The notes: generated by a model not told the origin, from the letters alone. A stretch of 64,000 nucleotides of DNA from Clostridia bacterium (GCA_902363595.1 CABJAP010000006.1:186001-250000); one strand, 5' to 3'; numbered from the stretch's first letter, positions 16,559 through 24,752 are shown. Translations and numbers: made by a program.

Positions 16559-17821
16559 CTACACCAGTTCCGCTCCTCTTTGATAGTAACGCTCCATTTC
16601 GTCCCCAGGCACCATACTGCCCCCTGTCGCCCATACGATATGGGTCGGGGAATATCGTTCGTTGATTAACATATGTACCGGTCCTTCAAATCCCGCACAG
16701 GCGGAAGGTTCGATCTGTATGTTTTCCTCATCCCACAGCAGCTTTAGATATCGATAGAGCTTGGCGTCATCCACCGTATAGCAGCCTTGGACCAAGGTGC
16801 TCACCACGTTCCCCACCAGCTTGGAAGGACGGCCCACTGCCAATCCGTCTGCTGCCGTCCTGCCGTCCAGCCCGATATCGCTGACGCTGATCCGGTCGTG
16901 GAGGCCGGTCATCATGCCTAGGGTCATGCAGGGAGCATGAGTCGGCTCTGCGAAAATGCAATGGACATGGGGTCCAAGCACAGTTTTGAGGCCAAAGGTT
17001 ATGCCGCCGGGAGCACCGCCTACTCCGCAGGGCAGATAAACAAACAGCGGATGCTGTTCATCCACGGATATATGCTGTCTCTCCAGCTGGACTTGCAGGC
17101 GTTTTGCTGATGCTGCATAACCCAGGAACAAATCTTGCGAGTTCTCATCATCCACAAAGTGGCAGCTTGGGTCTTTCTCAGCCGCTGCCCGGCCTTCCGC
17201 CACCGCCCGCTGATAATCGTCTTCATATTCTACTACGGTAACGCCTCTTTCTTTTAAACGATCCTTCTTCCATTGTCTGGCGTCGGCCGACATATGTACG
17301 GTCACTTTGAATCCCAGCTTTGCGCTGATGATGCCGATGGAAAGTCCCAGATTGCCGGTGGAGCCCACTGCCACGCTGTATTGGGAAAAAAGCCTGCGAA
17401 AAGATTCTTCCGTCAGTTTGCCGTAGTCGTCGGTCAGCGACAGCATCCCTTGCTCCATGGCGATGGCTTCCGCCAGCTTTAAAATTTCATAGATGCCTCC
17501 CCGGGCTTTCACGGAGCCGGATACCGGCAGGTGGCTGTCACATTTTAAAAACAACCTGCCTTCAATATTGAGCGCCTTTGCCATCTCGGGGATTTCCCGC
17601 AGCGGTGATTCGATGATTCCGCCCATTTCCCGGGTTTCTGGAAAAGCCTTTTTTATATAGGGAGCAAACCTCTTTAGTCTAGCCTCCGCATCGTCGATAT
17701 CGGCCATTGTAAAAGGCAGCTGCGCTTCTTGGCCATACCTGGGGTTTCCCCAATAGATTTCCCGGTACTCGCTCATAGGTCCAATCAGCGGCCATTCCTT
17801 TATCCGTGCTTCAAGTTCCAT
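16559..17821 (-). CDS. dsdA: D-serine dehydratase
   Basis: 420 residues, a PLP enzyme of the tryptophan-synthase-beta fold. The PLP lysine is in SGSVKARGG, the phosphate loop is GSTGNLGLS, and family-specific stretches such as [39 protein letters not shown] and [17 protein letters not shown] match DsdA closely. It converts D-serine to pyruvate and ammonia, giving nitrogen and carbon and removing a toxic D-amino acid. E. coli DsdA is slightly longer. Start ATG 17821 follows AGGAGAAT. It lies 15 nt after the D-2-hydroxyacid dehydrogenase gene, so the two are almost certainly co-transcribed. No dsdC-type activator or dsdX permease is in the window. Confidence 0.93.
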   Translation of the reverse strand: MELEARIKEWPLIGPMSEYREIYWGNPRYGQEAQLPFTMADIDDAEARLKRFAPYIKKAFPETREMGGIIESPLREIPEMAKALNIEGRLFLKCDSHLPVSGSVKARGGIYEILKLAEAIAMEQGMLSLTDDYGKLTEESFRRLFSQYSVAVGSTGNLGLSIGIISAKLGFKVTVHMSADARQWKKDRLKERGVTVVEYEDDYQRAVAEGRAAAEKDPSCHFVDDENSQDLFLGYAASAKRLQVQLERQHISVDEQHPLFVYLPCGVGGAPGGITFGLKTVLGPHVHCIFAEPTHAPCMTLGMMTGLHDRISVSDIGLDGRTAADGLAVGRPSKLVGNVVSTLVQGCYTVDDAKLYRYLKLLWDEENIQIEPSACAGFEGPVHMLINERYSPTHIVWATGGSMVPGDEMERYYQRGAELV

Positions 17822-17836
17822 AATATTCTCCTGTCA

Positions 17837-18784
17837 TTAAAGGATGCGATTGATCTGATTTCCCGCCAGCCATTGATCGATGTTTTCAAAGACGATCCTG
17901 GCTCGTTTTTTCATAGATTCTTCTGTTGCAAATGCCACGTGGGGCGTGACGATGGTATTGGGGGCATGCAGCAAAGGATGCTCCGTATCCAGTGGAGGTT
18001 CTTTTTCAAATACATCGATGCCCGCGCCAGCCAGCTTGCCGCTCTTCAAAGCATCTGCCAGAGCCTGCGAGTCCACGACCGGGCCTCTGGCCGCATTGAT
18101 TAGGATCGCTCCGTCCTTCATGGCCGAGATCGAAGCTTTGTTAATGATATTCTTGGATTGTTCGGTCACCGGGCAGTGAAGTGTGACGATATCCGACTGA
18201 CAGAGCATTTCCTCCAGGGGCATGTATTCCATCTCTTGGGTGCTGAGTTTATTAGAAAATCCGTTATATGCGATGGTCTTGCAGCCAAACGCGCGGCACA
18301 GTTCGCCCACTCTGGTACCGATGGCGCCGGTACCGATGATGCCTACTGTCTTTCCCCTCAGTTCGCTGCCGACAAGACCGTCTTTGGTCTTTCCGGCGCG
18401 GCAACGCTCATCGACCTGAGGAACGTTTCTCAGAAGAGAAAGCATCATGCACAATGTCAGCTCGGCCACCGAATCGTTGGAGTAGCCGGAAGCATTGCTT
18501 ACTGCGATCCTTTGCTTTTTTGCCGCTTCCAAATCCACATGATCCACGCCTGTAAAGGCGACATCGATCAACTTCAGGTTCCGGCAGTTTTCGATCACTT
18601 GCCCTTTCAGCGGCATATTGGCGATTATGAGTATATCCGCATCCTTCGCCCGCTCAATCTGCAGGCTGAGGTCGTCCTCCCGCTCATAGGATTCAAAGGT
18701 GTGGCCCGCTGCCTTGAGGGGCTGTATATATTGGTCGAGAAGTTCTTGGCTGATGGCCAAAGATTCCAGCAATACGATTTTCAT
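17837..18784 (-). CDS. D-isomer-specific 2-hydroxyacid dehydrogenase (NAD-dependent)
   Basis: 315 residues. The Rossmann NAD site GIIGTGAIGTRVGEL is central; the catalytic Arg is in NAARGPVVD, the Glu in DVFEKEPP and the His in VTPHVAFAT. The substrate-binding strand ends in VDVAFTGVDHVDL. Enzymes of this family reduce 2-keto acids to D-2-hydroxy acids (or the reverse); hydroxypyruvate/glycerate would fit a neighbour that handles D-serine, but lactate-type substrates are equally possible. Start ATG 18784 has GGAGG 9 nt upstream; the frame stays open for 66 more codons upstream but that stretch lies past the predicted transcription start and has no family similarity. First gene of the group with dsdA. 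Confidence 0.88.
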   Translation of the reverse strand: MKIVLLESLAISQELLDQYIQPLKAAGHTFESYEREDDLSLQIERAKDADILIIANMPLKGQVIENCRNLKLIDVAFTGVDHVDLEAAKKQRIAVSNASGYSNDSVAELTLCMMLSLLRNVPQVDERCRAGKTKDGLVGSELRGKTVGIIGTGAIGTRVGELCRAFGCKTIAYNGFSNKLSTQEMEYMPLEEMLCQSDIVTLHCPVTEQSKNIINKASISAMKDGAILINAARGPVVDSQALADALKSGKLAGAGIDVFEKEPPLDTEHPLLHAPNTIVTPHVAFATEESMKKRARIVFENIDQWLAGNQINRIL

Positions 18785-18953
18785 CTTGTTTATCCTCCTG
18801 TTCTTATCCTTGTTGGATGCAGTCCGCGGCAAAGCGGCCGCAGCTGGATCTATTGTTGTTGTTTGGCGTCCGGGGCCTTTTTCCATGGATGTGATGGACG
18901 AAAAGCATTCCGCGCCATTGCAAAATCTGTTTTCCAGGATTTGCTTAGTGTTT

Positions 18954-18982
18954 ATTATATCAAGTGACAGGTCGGTTTGCAA
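18954..18982 (-). promoter_or_regulatory. Promoter of the hydroxyacid dehydrogenase-dsdA-thioesterase operon
   Basis: Minus strand TTGCAA (18982..18977), 17 bp, TATAAT (18959..18954). The leader to the start codon is about 160 nt and holds a GC-rich stem (GCGGC/GCCGC near 18825-18840). No known riboswitch recognised. Confidence 0.7.
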
Positions 18983-19258
18983 GAATGGGCGCGGCGAGTT
19001 TGCGGAGGCGGCTTCGGGTGCAAGGGGGGGGTGGAGATGGCGATGGCGATGGAATCGGAAACTTTTCGAAAAACTTGCCTGTTTTTACGCAAAGTTGTGG
19101 ATTTGCGGGGCCTGGTATGGCGAAAAAGCTTGATCAGCTGTTGAAAACTGATTTTGATGGGGTTCAATCGTTGAAAAATGCGTAAATTTCATATGAAATT
19201 TTTTATTTTTTCCCTTGATGAAAGTTTCACCGCCCTATCCCCTGCAACACAACCCCTT
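18983..19258. other. Intergenic region without a recognised gene
   Basis: About 275 bp between the promoter above and the stop codon of the pentapeptide-repeat gene. It is G-rich on the plus strand around 19000-19060 (a run of eight G, then GGCGAT repeated in tandem). No open frame here has a ribosome site or recognisable family features, and no convincing terminator hairpin was found. Confidence 0.5.
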
Positions 19259-20104
19259 CTATTTCCAGTGATCCGGCCGCTCCAGCCAATCAGGCAGACG
19301 GGTATGTTTATTGCCTTTTGCTTCGTTGATCTGCATCTGTGTCAGGAAAATGCTTTCGCTCAGATCCGCATTGCTCAGGTCAGTATCCCGCAGATCCGCT
19401 CCCAGAAAATTCGTTCCCCGTAGTTTGCATCCGCTCAGGTCAGAGGCTATCATCAGCGCCATGGAAAAATCCTGTCCGCTCAAATCGGCCTTGCCAAATT
19501 GTCTGCCAAGATATTCGCTTTCATCCAATTTTCCGGTCTTATTCCCGCCAACTGACTCGCCAACGCTGTCGCCGGCTTCCTTCAGCACATGATTGACCCT
19601 TTTCCGGTATGCTTCGATATCAAAGCTGCAGATATCTGCCGGAGAGTTTCCCACGGTCGTCTGAATTTTTAGGATGAGTCCTTTCAGTTCGTTTTTATGC
19701 TTTTGTGCGGCTGTCAAAGATAGGGCTTCGATCAGGTACCAAAGAATTTGGTGCAGCTGATAAACCCGTATGAAAACGTCGAACATTTCCTGCGCGCGAT
19801 CCGGCGGCATGGTTTTCCAGGCGGATCCGCTGTAAATCATCTGTGTCACCTTCTGCCCGGCACCAAAGCAATCATATGCGATGCAGCCTTTCAGGCCCTC
19901 TTGTGAAAGCTGAGAGTGAATCTTGCAGCGGAAATCGGAAAGAAGATTCGGACACGGTTTTCCCGCCTTTTTATTGCTGGGAAAGCCTTCGGACTTTGAG
20001 AAATATAAAGCTGTGCAGCAAAGGCCGCAGCATTTCCCGCAGTCGATGTGAAGCTGGGCACGCAGGTCCTCAAATTGATTTTCCATATGTATATTCCGAT
20101 CCAT
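19259..20104 (-). CDS. Pentapeptide-repeat protein with N-terminal cysteine cluster
   Basis: 281 residues in two parts. Residues 20-85 hold eight cysteines in the YkgJ-like order CGKCCGLCC ... PCPNL ... RCKIH ... GC..YDCFGAGQ, a probable metal or iron-sulfur binding module. A helical linker follows (about 95-205). Residues 210-265 are right-handed beta-helix pentapeptide repeats of the A(D/N)LxX type (YLGRQFGKADLSGQDFSMAL, then SDLSGCKLRGTNFLGADLRD, then TDLSNADLSES). Proteins with this layout are known from Bacillus and Clostridia as hypothetical; no function is established. Start ATG 20104 follows AAAGGAGA. It stands alone between a long upstream intergenic region and the dsdA operon promoter region. 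Confidence 0.8.
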   Translation of the reverse strand: MDRNIHMENQFEDLRAQLHIDCGKCCGLCCTALYFSKSEGFPSNKKAGKPCPNLLSDFRCKIHSQLSQEGLKGCIAYDCFGAGQKVTQMIYSGSAWKTMPPDRAQEMFDVFIRVYQLHQILWYLIEALSLTAAQKHKNELKGLILKIQTTVGNSPADICSFDIEAYRKRVNHVLKEAGDSVGESVGGNKTGKLDESEYLGRQFGKADLSGQDFSMALMIASDLSGCKLRGTNFLGADLRDTDLSNADLSESIFLTQMQINEAKGNKHTRLPDWLERPDHWK

Positions 20105-20391
20105 CGCGATCTCCTTTTTTCTTTACCTGTCAGTAACCATCTTTACCTATATTATATCGGATATGCGCATAAGTTGATAGAATATCTTGATTAATTAATG
20201 CGGCTTTGCCGAGAGGTGCAATGTCGAAAATTGTCGAATGAGACAATTCGTTCAACAATGTATCAATTTTAACTTATTGTTGAGATTTTTCCAACGCCTA
20301 CAGGCTGCAATTCCTGACAAATGCTTTGTTATTATACAAGGTTATTTCCATTTTGGCAGCCTATAAGCCAGCGTTTTGATTTGTAAGTCCA
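20105..20391. other. Intergenic region, no gene seen
   Basis: AT-rich stretch upstream of the pentapeptide-repeat gene. A TATAAT on the minus strand at 20158..20153 is a candidate -10 for that gene; its -35 is poor. Several short inverted motifs (AATTGTC/GACAATT near 20231-20256, AACAAT/ATTGTT near 20252-20282) are present without a clear role. The stretch runs into the dispersed repeat at 20392. Confidence 0.4.
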
Positions 20392-20525
20392 GTCAAGAAA
20401 AGTTTGCGCTAGCCATTTCAGGAAAAGCTCCGCATTCACCCTGTTTTAGCCGCATAAGCCCAGCCACAGTCCGAATTTATTTGGACATTGTGTCCAAATC
20501 ACTGCATTTCGAATATAAATGGAAA
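20392..20525. repeat. Dispersed repeat, copy 1 (left end not recognisable)
   Basis: Two blocks match a second region at 35.4-35.7 kb in the same order and orientation. Block A (20392-20412, around CAAGAAAAGTTTGCGCTAG) matches 35523-35543. Block B (20470-20525) matches 35606-35664 at most positions, including TGGACATTG, TCCAAATCA and a perfect 15-bp ATTTCGAATATAAAT (20506-20520). Block B contains a hairpin, TTTGGACA with TGTCCAAA. The region is non-coding and ends 8 bp before the stop codon of the DUF1330 gene. Confidence 0.75.
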
Positions 20526-20532
20526 TTCGCGA

Positions 20533-20832
20533 TTATACAAGCCCTTCCACTATGACCGCTCTACTGTCAACGCTGCCGGTACGCTTTGACATGATGGCTT
20601 TATATTCACTGGAGGAAAAGCATTGATCCAGCTGCTCTCTTGTATCAAATCGGACGATAATGACGCGCTGCGGCTGCCTTTTTTCCGAAAGACTGCAGGG
20701 TGTATCCGTTCTTGCCAGATATACGCCTCCGTAATGTTCAACGATTGGTTTCACCTCGCGGATATAGTCGTCGTATTCTCCGCGCCCTCTTTGTTCGTCG
20801 ATATAGGTGTCGACGATAAAATACCATGCCAT
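20533..20832 (-). CDS. DUF1330 family protein
   Basis: 99 residues with the ferredoxin-like dimeric alpha/beta-barrel pattern of DUF1330: YFIVDTYIDE at the start, then YDDYIREVKPIVEHYGGVYL, RVIIVRFDTREQLDQCFSS and EYKAIMSKRTGSVDSRAVIVEG. Members are small cytosolic proteins related to ABM monooxygenase-like folds, with no agreed function. Start ATG 20832 has AAGGAGGAA 6 to 7 nt upstream. The gene is 31 nt downstream of the methyltransferase-like gene and probably shares its transcript. Its stop codon lies right beside the dispersed repeat. Confidence 0.85.
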   Translation of the reverse strand: MAWYFIVDTYIDEQRGRGEYDDYIREVKPIVEHYGGVYLARTDTPCSLSEKRQPQRVIIVRFDTREQLDQCFSSSEYKAIMSKRTGSVDSRAVIVEGLV

Positions 20833-20863
20833 GCTTGATTCCTCCTTGCCGTTTTTCTACCTT

Positions 20864-21385
20864 TTAAATATATCGCCTCACGCGATTCATATACTGGCGG
20901 TATGTTTGACCGAATTGTTCCAGGCACCACCGTTCTTCTGCGAGAATGATCCAATGGGATGCGATCTGAAAGATTAAAACAAATCCGCCCAGCAGCCAGG
21001 ATCGGGTAAGCAGCGCACATCCCGCAAAATAGATCAAATAGGACACATACATAGGGTTGCGGGAGCACTGGTAAAGTCCATTGCTATGCGGCCCGCCATT
21101 TGAAGGCGCAGCGAAGTTGATCATGGAAACCGTGCAGAGAAGGCAGCCCAGAATATAAATTACGAGCCCAATGTAAAATTGCGGAGAAAAATCTACGGCA
21201 ATGGAAAGAAAACATAAGTACACAATGATCGCAGTATTTGAGAGCTGATAAATCCAATATGCCCCTCTTTCCTTCCCCATCATTGGCGGAAAATGAGCCG
21301 CGCGTTTGATTGCGCTTTTGTCCAAAACGGACAGCAGCCCAAACCTGATTAACAAAAATGGTATCAACAACAAAAACCCATGCAT
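20864..21385 (-). CDS. Isoprenylcysteine carboxyl methyltransferase-like (PEMT/ICMT) membrane protein
   Basis: 173 residues with four or five hydrophobic helices and the C-terminal SAM-binding signature of the ICMT/PEMT family: GLYQCSRNPMYVSYLIYFAG, then HWIILAEERWCLEQFGQTY and RQYMNRVRRYI. Such integral membrane methyltransferases act on isoprenoid cysteine or phospholipid head groups in known members; bacterial members are mostly uncharacterised. Start ATG 21385 follows AAGAGAG, a weak ribosome site. It precedes the DUF1330 gene by 31 nt. Upstream (21386-21567) no gene was seen. Confidence 0.82.
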   Translation of the reverse strand: MHGFLLLIPFLLIRFGLLSVLDKSAIKRAAHFPPMMGKERGAYWIYQLSNTAIIVYLCFLSIAVDFSPQFYIGLVIYILGCLLCTVSMINFAAPSNGGPHSNGLYQCSRNPMYVSYLIYFAGCALLTRSWLLGGFVLIFQIASHWIILAEERWCLEQFGQTYRQYMNRVRRYI

Positions 21386-21567
21386 ATGCTGCTCTCTTTC
21401 TTATCCCCGGTGCACCCTGGTTTCTTGGATGAACCAGTGTAGTTAGTATATCATAAAATTGGAGAATTGGCGCTATATACCGGTAATCTGAACGTTTGCT
21501 AAATCTTTAGCGCCTGCAACTCCGCAAGCGGTAGATTGATGGCGATAATGAACGGCAGGCGGCTTAA

Positions 21568-21702
21568 TTACCGGCTGCCGATCGCCTTGTAAACCTGTTC
21601 CAGCGCATATTCAGAATTACGCTCTGTGCTCAGATTGCCGATGATTAAGCGGCTGAAATGGTCAAAGTTCGCAAGATATTTGTTCCTGCCCTCGCTAAAC
21701 AT
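21568..21702 (-). CDS. Small ORF of 44 residues overlapping the MFS stop, unknown or remnant
   Basis: An ATG at 21702 overlaps the last 8 nt of the MFS gene and opens a 44-residue frame (MFSEGRNKYLANFDHFSRLI ... QVYKAIGSR). The composition looks coding (charged amphipathic helices, no rare runs) and the overlap would allow coupled translation. I do not recognise it. It could be a small partner of the transporter or the C-terminal scrap of a larger lost gene. No ribosome site of its own is evident. Confidence 0.35.
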   Translation of the reverse strand: MFSEGRNKYLANFDHFSRLIIGNLSTERNSEYALEQVYKAIGSR

Positions 21703-22945
21703 TCCCAATAGGACTTCTGTTGTTACGAATAGAAAAACTTGCGATAGAAGCGATTATAGCCAAAATCATATTGATTGTCCATAGCGGATCATATCCCATA
21801 TTCATTTTCACAAGGATGCCTCCAAGATATGAGCTCGCAAAAGCTCCAATCTGATGTCCGATCAAGGTAAACCCATACAAAACGGCCATTTTCTCCGCGC
21901 CAAATTTACGGCTGATAATACCTGACGTGGGTGGTACAGTAGCATCGCCGCTCATTCCCAGAAGTGCTGTAGCAAGGAACGCGAAGGGCACTGTTTTGGG
22001 TAAAATGAGAAAAGCCAAAGAAATCAATACTCTCATGGCATAAACACAACCAAGGATATTTTTCATACGGAATTTTGTGCCAAGAAAACCTACAACTACC
22101 GCGCCTGTCATCGTTGCAATCCCATATACGGTAAGCGTTAAGGATGCTGTTTTTCCAGAGATTCCATAGGACAGGTATTGTGAAAACAAGTGGCTTTCAA
22201 TAATAGACATATTGAAACCGCAGGTGGCAAATCCAATCAAAAGCAAACGGTAATCCCTGTCCACAAAGGCATTTTTCAAAATGGACGAAAGAGATTGATT
22301 CTCTATTGTCTTTTTATCTCTTGCAGCAACCGTGTAAGCCCTATTTTTTTTACCCAGCCAGAGGGCGACCGGAACCATTACAAGAAAAGGGACTGCTGTA
22401 ACTGTCATGGCGGTGCGAACTCCAAAGTCAGAAATCATCTTTTCCAGTCCGGGAGACATCAGAGCGTCGCCAATTCCCGCGCTTGCTTGTACAATCCCGG
22501 ATACAATAGCTGCCCGACGTTCCCCAAGAACCGGTGTGATCGCGCCCATAACAATTCCGAAGCAGAGCCCTGTTGTCCCAAAGGGCAAAACCAAGCCAAA
22601 GAAAATAAATAACGTACATATATTCCGGCACAACGGTGTAATCGCCAAACCAACGATGGTAAATAAAATGCCTATAAAAATCACAAAAACATTTGATTTC
22701 CGCAGTGCCAGCATTCCGAGAAACGGTTGCGCAAATCCATAAACCAGCGCTCCGGCGCCAATACAAAAACTGATACCGGCATAATCGACATGCGTTATGG
22801 ATAGAAGCCCATTCAACATAATGCCGTAATTATCGTGTACTCCTTGCATAACTCCGTGAACAAGGCACGCCGCAGCCACCACGACGATGATTTGAAAAGC
22901 ACCTATTTTATGTATTTTTTCCCGTTGTATCTCAAATTGCCCCAT
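21695..22945 (-). CDS. MFS transporter, substrate unknown
   Basis: 416 residues with twelve predicted membrane helices, a central cytoplasmic loop (about residues 190-215: LGKKNRAYTVAARDKKTIEN) and MFS-like features such as LGERRAAIVSGIVQASAGIG after helix 4 and a pseudo-repeat in the second half. There is no signature that fixes the substrate; small organic acid or drug export are both possible. Start ATG 22945 (MGQFEIQ) sits 8 nt after AGGCGG; an upstream TTG is less likely. The gene is divergent from a LysR-type regulator, with a perfect LysR box between them, so it is probably that regulator's target. A 44-residue frame overlaps its stop codon. Confidence 0.85.
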   Translation of the reverse strand: MGQFEIQREKIHKIGAFQIIVVVAAACLVHGVMQGVHDNYGIMLNGLLSITHVDYAGISFCIGAGALVYGFAQPFLGMLALRKSNVFVIFIGILFTIVGLAITPLCRNICTLFIFFGLVLPFGTTGLCFGIVMGAITPVLGERRAAIVSGIVQASAGIGDALMSPGLEKMISDFGVRTAMTVTAVPFLVMVPVALWLGKKNRAYTVAARDKKTIENQSLSSILKNAFVDRDYRLLLIGFATCGFNMSIIESHLFSQYLSYGISGKTASLTLTVYGIATMTGAVVVGFLGTKFRMKNILGCVYAMRVLISLAFLILPKTVPFAFLATALLGMSGDATVPPTSGIISRKFGAEKMAVLYGFTLIGHQIGAFASSYLGGILVKMNMGYDPLWTINMILAIIASIASFSIRNNRSPIGNV

Positions 22946-22991
22946 GAATAACGCCGCCTCTCTTAAGTTGCATATCAAAACATATAGATAC

Positions 22992-23016
22992 GTCCTATCC
23001 TATTGCTAAATAGGAC
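22992..23016. promoter_or_regulatory. LysR-type operator (T-N11-A) between MFS and lysR genes
   Basis: Perfect inverted repeat GTCCTAT (22992-22998), 11 bp, ATAGGAC (23010-23016), i.e. the T-N11-A layout of LysR regulators. Its centre is 59 bp from the MFS start codon and about 97 bp upstream of the predicted lysR transcription start. Confidence 0.7.
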
Positions 23017-23065
23017 CTTACTGATTGCTGAATTTTGTATTCCTGAACATTTTGGAAACTGATCC

Positions 23066-23094
23066 TTGCGCTTCCTTCTCTTGCCTGCTATAAT
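23066..23094 (+). promoter_or_regulatory. Promoter of the lysR-type gene
   Basis: TTGCGC (23066-23071), 17 bp, TATAAT (23089-23094) on the plus strand. Confidence 0.6.
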
Positions 23095-23173
23095 AACACA
23101 CAGCAATACAACAAACAAATCAAAATATTTATAGATATAATTCATTTTTTTTGAAGTATTTGATGGGGGACCA

Positions 23174-24073
23174 ATGGAGCTTAGAGGGTTAAGAACATTT
23201 CGCACAATTATTGAGGAAGGCGGTTTTTCTAAAGCTGCTGAAAAGCTGAATTATACACAGTCTACAATTACATTTCAAATGAAACAACTTGAACGCGACT
23301 TATCCACAATTTTATTTGAAAAAATTGGTAGAAAAATGGTTTTGACAAAGGCAGGAGAGCATTTAATTCCTTATGTGGATGAAGTTCTCCAGTCTGTGGA
23401 TAAGTTGTCTTTTTTAGGCGAACATTTATCGGAATGCCCGGGAGACATCCAGATTGGTATCGGCGAAAGTTTGCTATGCTACAAGCTCCCTGCTATATTG
23501 AAAGAATTTCACAAGCAAGCGCCGAAAGCCCGTTTGTTCCTGCGCTCTATGAATTGTTATGATATTCGGGATGAACTTTTCAGCGGGAGGTTAGATTTAG
23601 GCGTGTTCTATGAAGACGTGGGAGGCTTTGGCTCGAATCTTACGGTTAAGCGTTTGGAGGATTATCCGGTCGTTTTGGTAGCATCCCCTAAAATAAAAAA
23701 CAGGTATCCGGATTTTGTGACACCGGATAGAACGATTCCGGCCCCTCTCATCATCAATGAACCGAATTGCATATTTCGACAGATTTTTGAACAATATCTT
23801 CGTGATAAGTCAATCATTCTCGACCATACGATTGAGCTGTGGAGCATTCCGACAATCAAAAATCTTGTTAAAAACGATGTGGGCGTTTCCTTTCTCCCCG
23901 AATTTACTGTAAAAGAGGAATTAAATCGTGGTGAATTAGAGAAAATTCCAACTGATATTTCAGGCACAAACATTACTGCCGTTTGCGCACATCACAAAAA
24001 CAAATGGATCAGCCCACTTATGCAACTGTTTCTAGATTTGTGTGATTCGTTTTCCTGCGGCGCGGGCCGGTAG
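23174..24073 (+). CDS. LysR family transcriptional regulator
   Basis: 299 residues. The N-terminal winged HTH has the LysR pattern (MELRGLRTFRTIIEEGGFSK, then AAEKLNYTQSTITFQMKQLE), followed by the linker helix and a two-lobed effector-binding domain (about residues 90-295). It is transcribed away from the MFS gene and a T-N11-A palindrome lies in the shared control region, so it probably controls that transporter in response to an unknown co-inducer. Start ATG 23174 follows GGGGGA at 6-nt spacing. Base composition of this gene and the MFS is slightly more AT-rich by eye than neighbouring genes, which might indicate acquisition as a pair; this is a weak impression. Confidence 0.9.
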   Translation: MELRGLRTFRTIIEEGGFSKAAEKLNYTQSTITFQMKQLERDLSTILFEKIGRKMVLTKAGEHLIPYVDEVLQSVDKLSFLGEHLSECPGDIQIGIGESLLCYKLPAILKEFHKQAPKARLFLRSMNCYDIRDELFSGRLDLGVFYEDVGGFGSNLTVKRLEDYPVVLVASPKIKNRYPDFVTPDRTIPAPLIINEPNCIFRQIFEQYLRDKSIILDHTIELWSIPTIKNLVKNDVGVSFLPEFTVKEELNRGELEKIPTDISGTNITAVCAHHKNKWISPLMQLFLDLCDSFSCGAGR

Positions 24074-24314
24074 AGTGCCCTCGGGAGGCTTAACCGGCGA
24101 TTCTGAATTTGGCCTGTTCTGTAAAGCGCCGAAGTTCAGCAGATTGCAGGTCAAATGAAATATGTTCTAAGCATGGCCGATAAACGAATTATTGCGGTCC
24201 CTCAGGAAATCTGTATTCTGCGTCTGCGCGGTTTTACAAGCAAGAGCCTCCTATCGGCTTTGTAAGTCTAGCTTGTAGCTTTTAGAGAAAACGAAAGAAA
24301 AATTAAAATTTCGC

Positions 24315-24344
24315 TTTACACAGCATGCCCTTTTATTGTATAAT
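24315..24344 (+). promoter_or_regulatory. Promoter of tRNA-Arg
   Basis: TTTACA (24315-24320), 18 bp, TATAAT (24339-24344), about 20 bp before the tRNA. The 240 bp upstream of it (24074-24314) show no supportable gene. Confidence 0.75.
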
Positions 24345-24364
24345 AGTTTTCGGTAACAAAATAA

Positions 24365-24441
24365 GCGCCATTAGCTCAGCTGGATAGAGTAGCGCACTAC
24401 GAATGCGAAGGTCTGGGGTTCGAATCCCTAATGGCGCGCCA
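24365..24441 (+). tRNA. tRNA-Arg (anticodon ACG)
   Basis: 77 nt with encoded CCA. Acceptor stem GCGCCAT (24365-24371) pairs with ATGGCGC (24431-24437); discriminator G, then CCA. D-arm AGCTCAGCTGGATAGAGT, anticodon loop CTACGAA giving ACG, T-arm GGGGTTCGAATCCCT. A good terminator follows directly. Confidence 0.95.
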
Positions 24442-24445
24442 GATA

Positions 24446-24480
24446 AAAAGCAATCTTACGAATGTGAGATTGCTTTTTTA
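24446..24480 (+). terminator. Terminator of tRNA-Arg
   Basis: AAAAGCAATCT with AGATTGCTTTT, loop around TACGAATGTG, followed by TTTTATTT. Confidence 0.85.
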
Positions 24481-24499
24481 TTTGGTGTTCACAGAATTA

Positions 24500-24600
24500 A
24501 AGGGATTCGAACCCGAAAGGGCCGGAGCGTTAAGTTCAGCTGTCCGGCGGACAGCTGAGCAGCGACGGGTCCAAGCCGACTGAAAAAGGAGGCGCCGGCG
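24500..24600. other. Structured GC-rich element with T-arm-like box downstream of tRNA-Arg
   Basis: Starts with GGGATTCGAACCC (24503-24515), the complement of a tRNA T-arm, then a GC-rich stretch containing a perfect 10-bp stem TCAGCTGTCC/GGACAGCTGA (24536-24545 with 24549-24558, 3-nt loop). Base composition and structure differ from flanking DNA. It could be an RNA element, an attachment-site remnant or the decayed end of a mobile unit; no class is recognised. Confidence 0.4.
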
Positions 24601-24602
24601 AT

Positions 24603-24752
24603 ATGGGAATGCCTGCGGCACCTTTGCTGGTTGGAGTTATCTTTGGAGCCCGTGGCATGTGGCATCTGGGCTGGGCAGTATGCATCGCCATCGCTGCCCT
24701 CAGCCTTGTTGCCTGTGTCCTGCTGCTTGGAAATAAACGGGTGCGCAATTAA
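24603..24752 (+). pseudogene. C-terminal remnant of a membrane transporter (MFS-like)
   Basis: A 49-codon frame (MGMPAAPLLVGVIFGARGMW ... VLLLGNKRVRN) that looks like the last two membrane helices and short tail of an MFS transporter. The stretch upstream is the GC-rich structured element and contains no matching N-terminal part, so the rest of the gene is gone. The frame stays open upstream for about 20 more codons without similarity. Confidence 0.45.

Noticed and set aside
18158..18967. Plus-strand open frame of 269 codons
   Set aside because: Antisense to the D-2-hydroxyacid dehydrogenase gene and its leader.
18785..18982. 66-codon N-terminal extension of the D-2-hydroxyacid dehydrogenase
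   Set aside because: The promoter lies within it and the ATG at 18784 has a proper GGAGG; the extension has no family similarity.
24172..24264. 30-codon frame starting MADKRIIAV before tRNA-Arg
   Set aside because: No ribosome site, no family, and too short to support.
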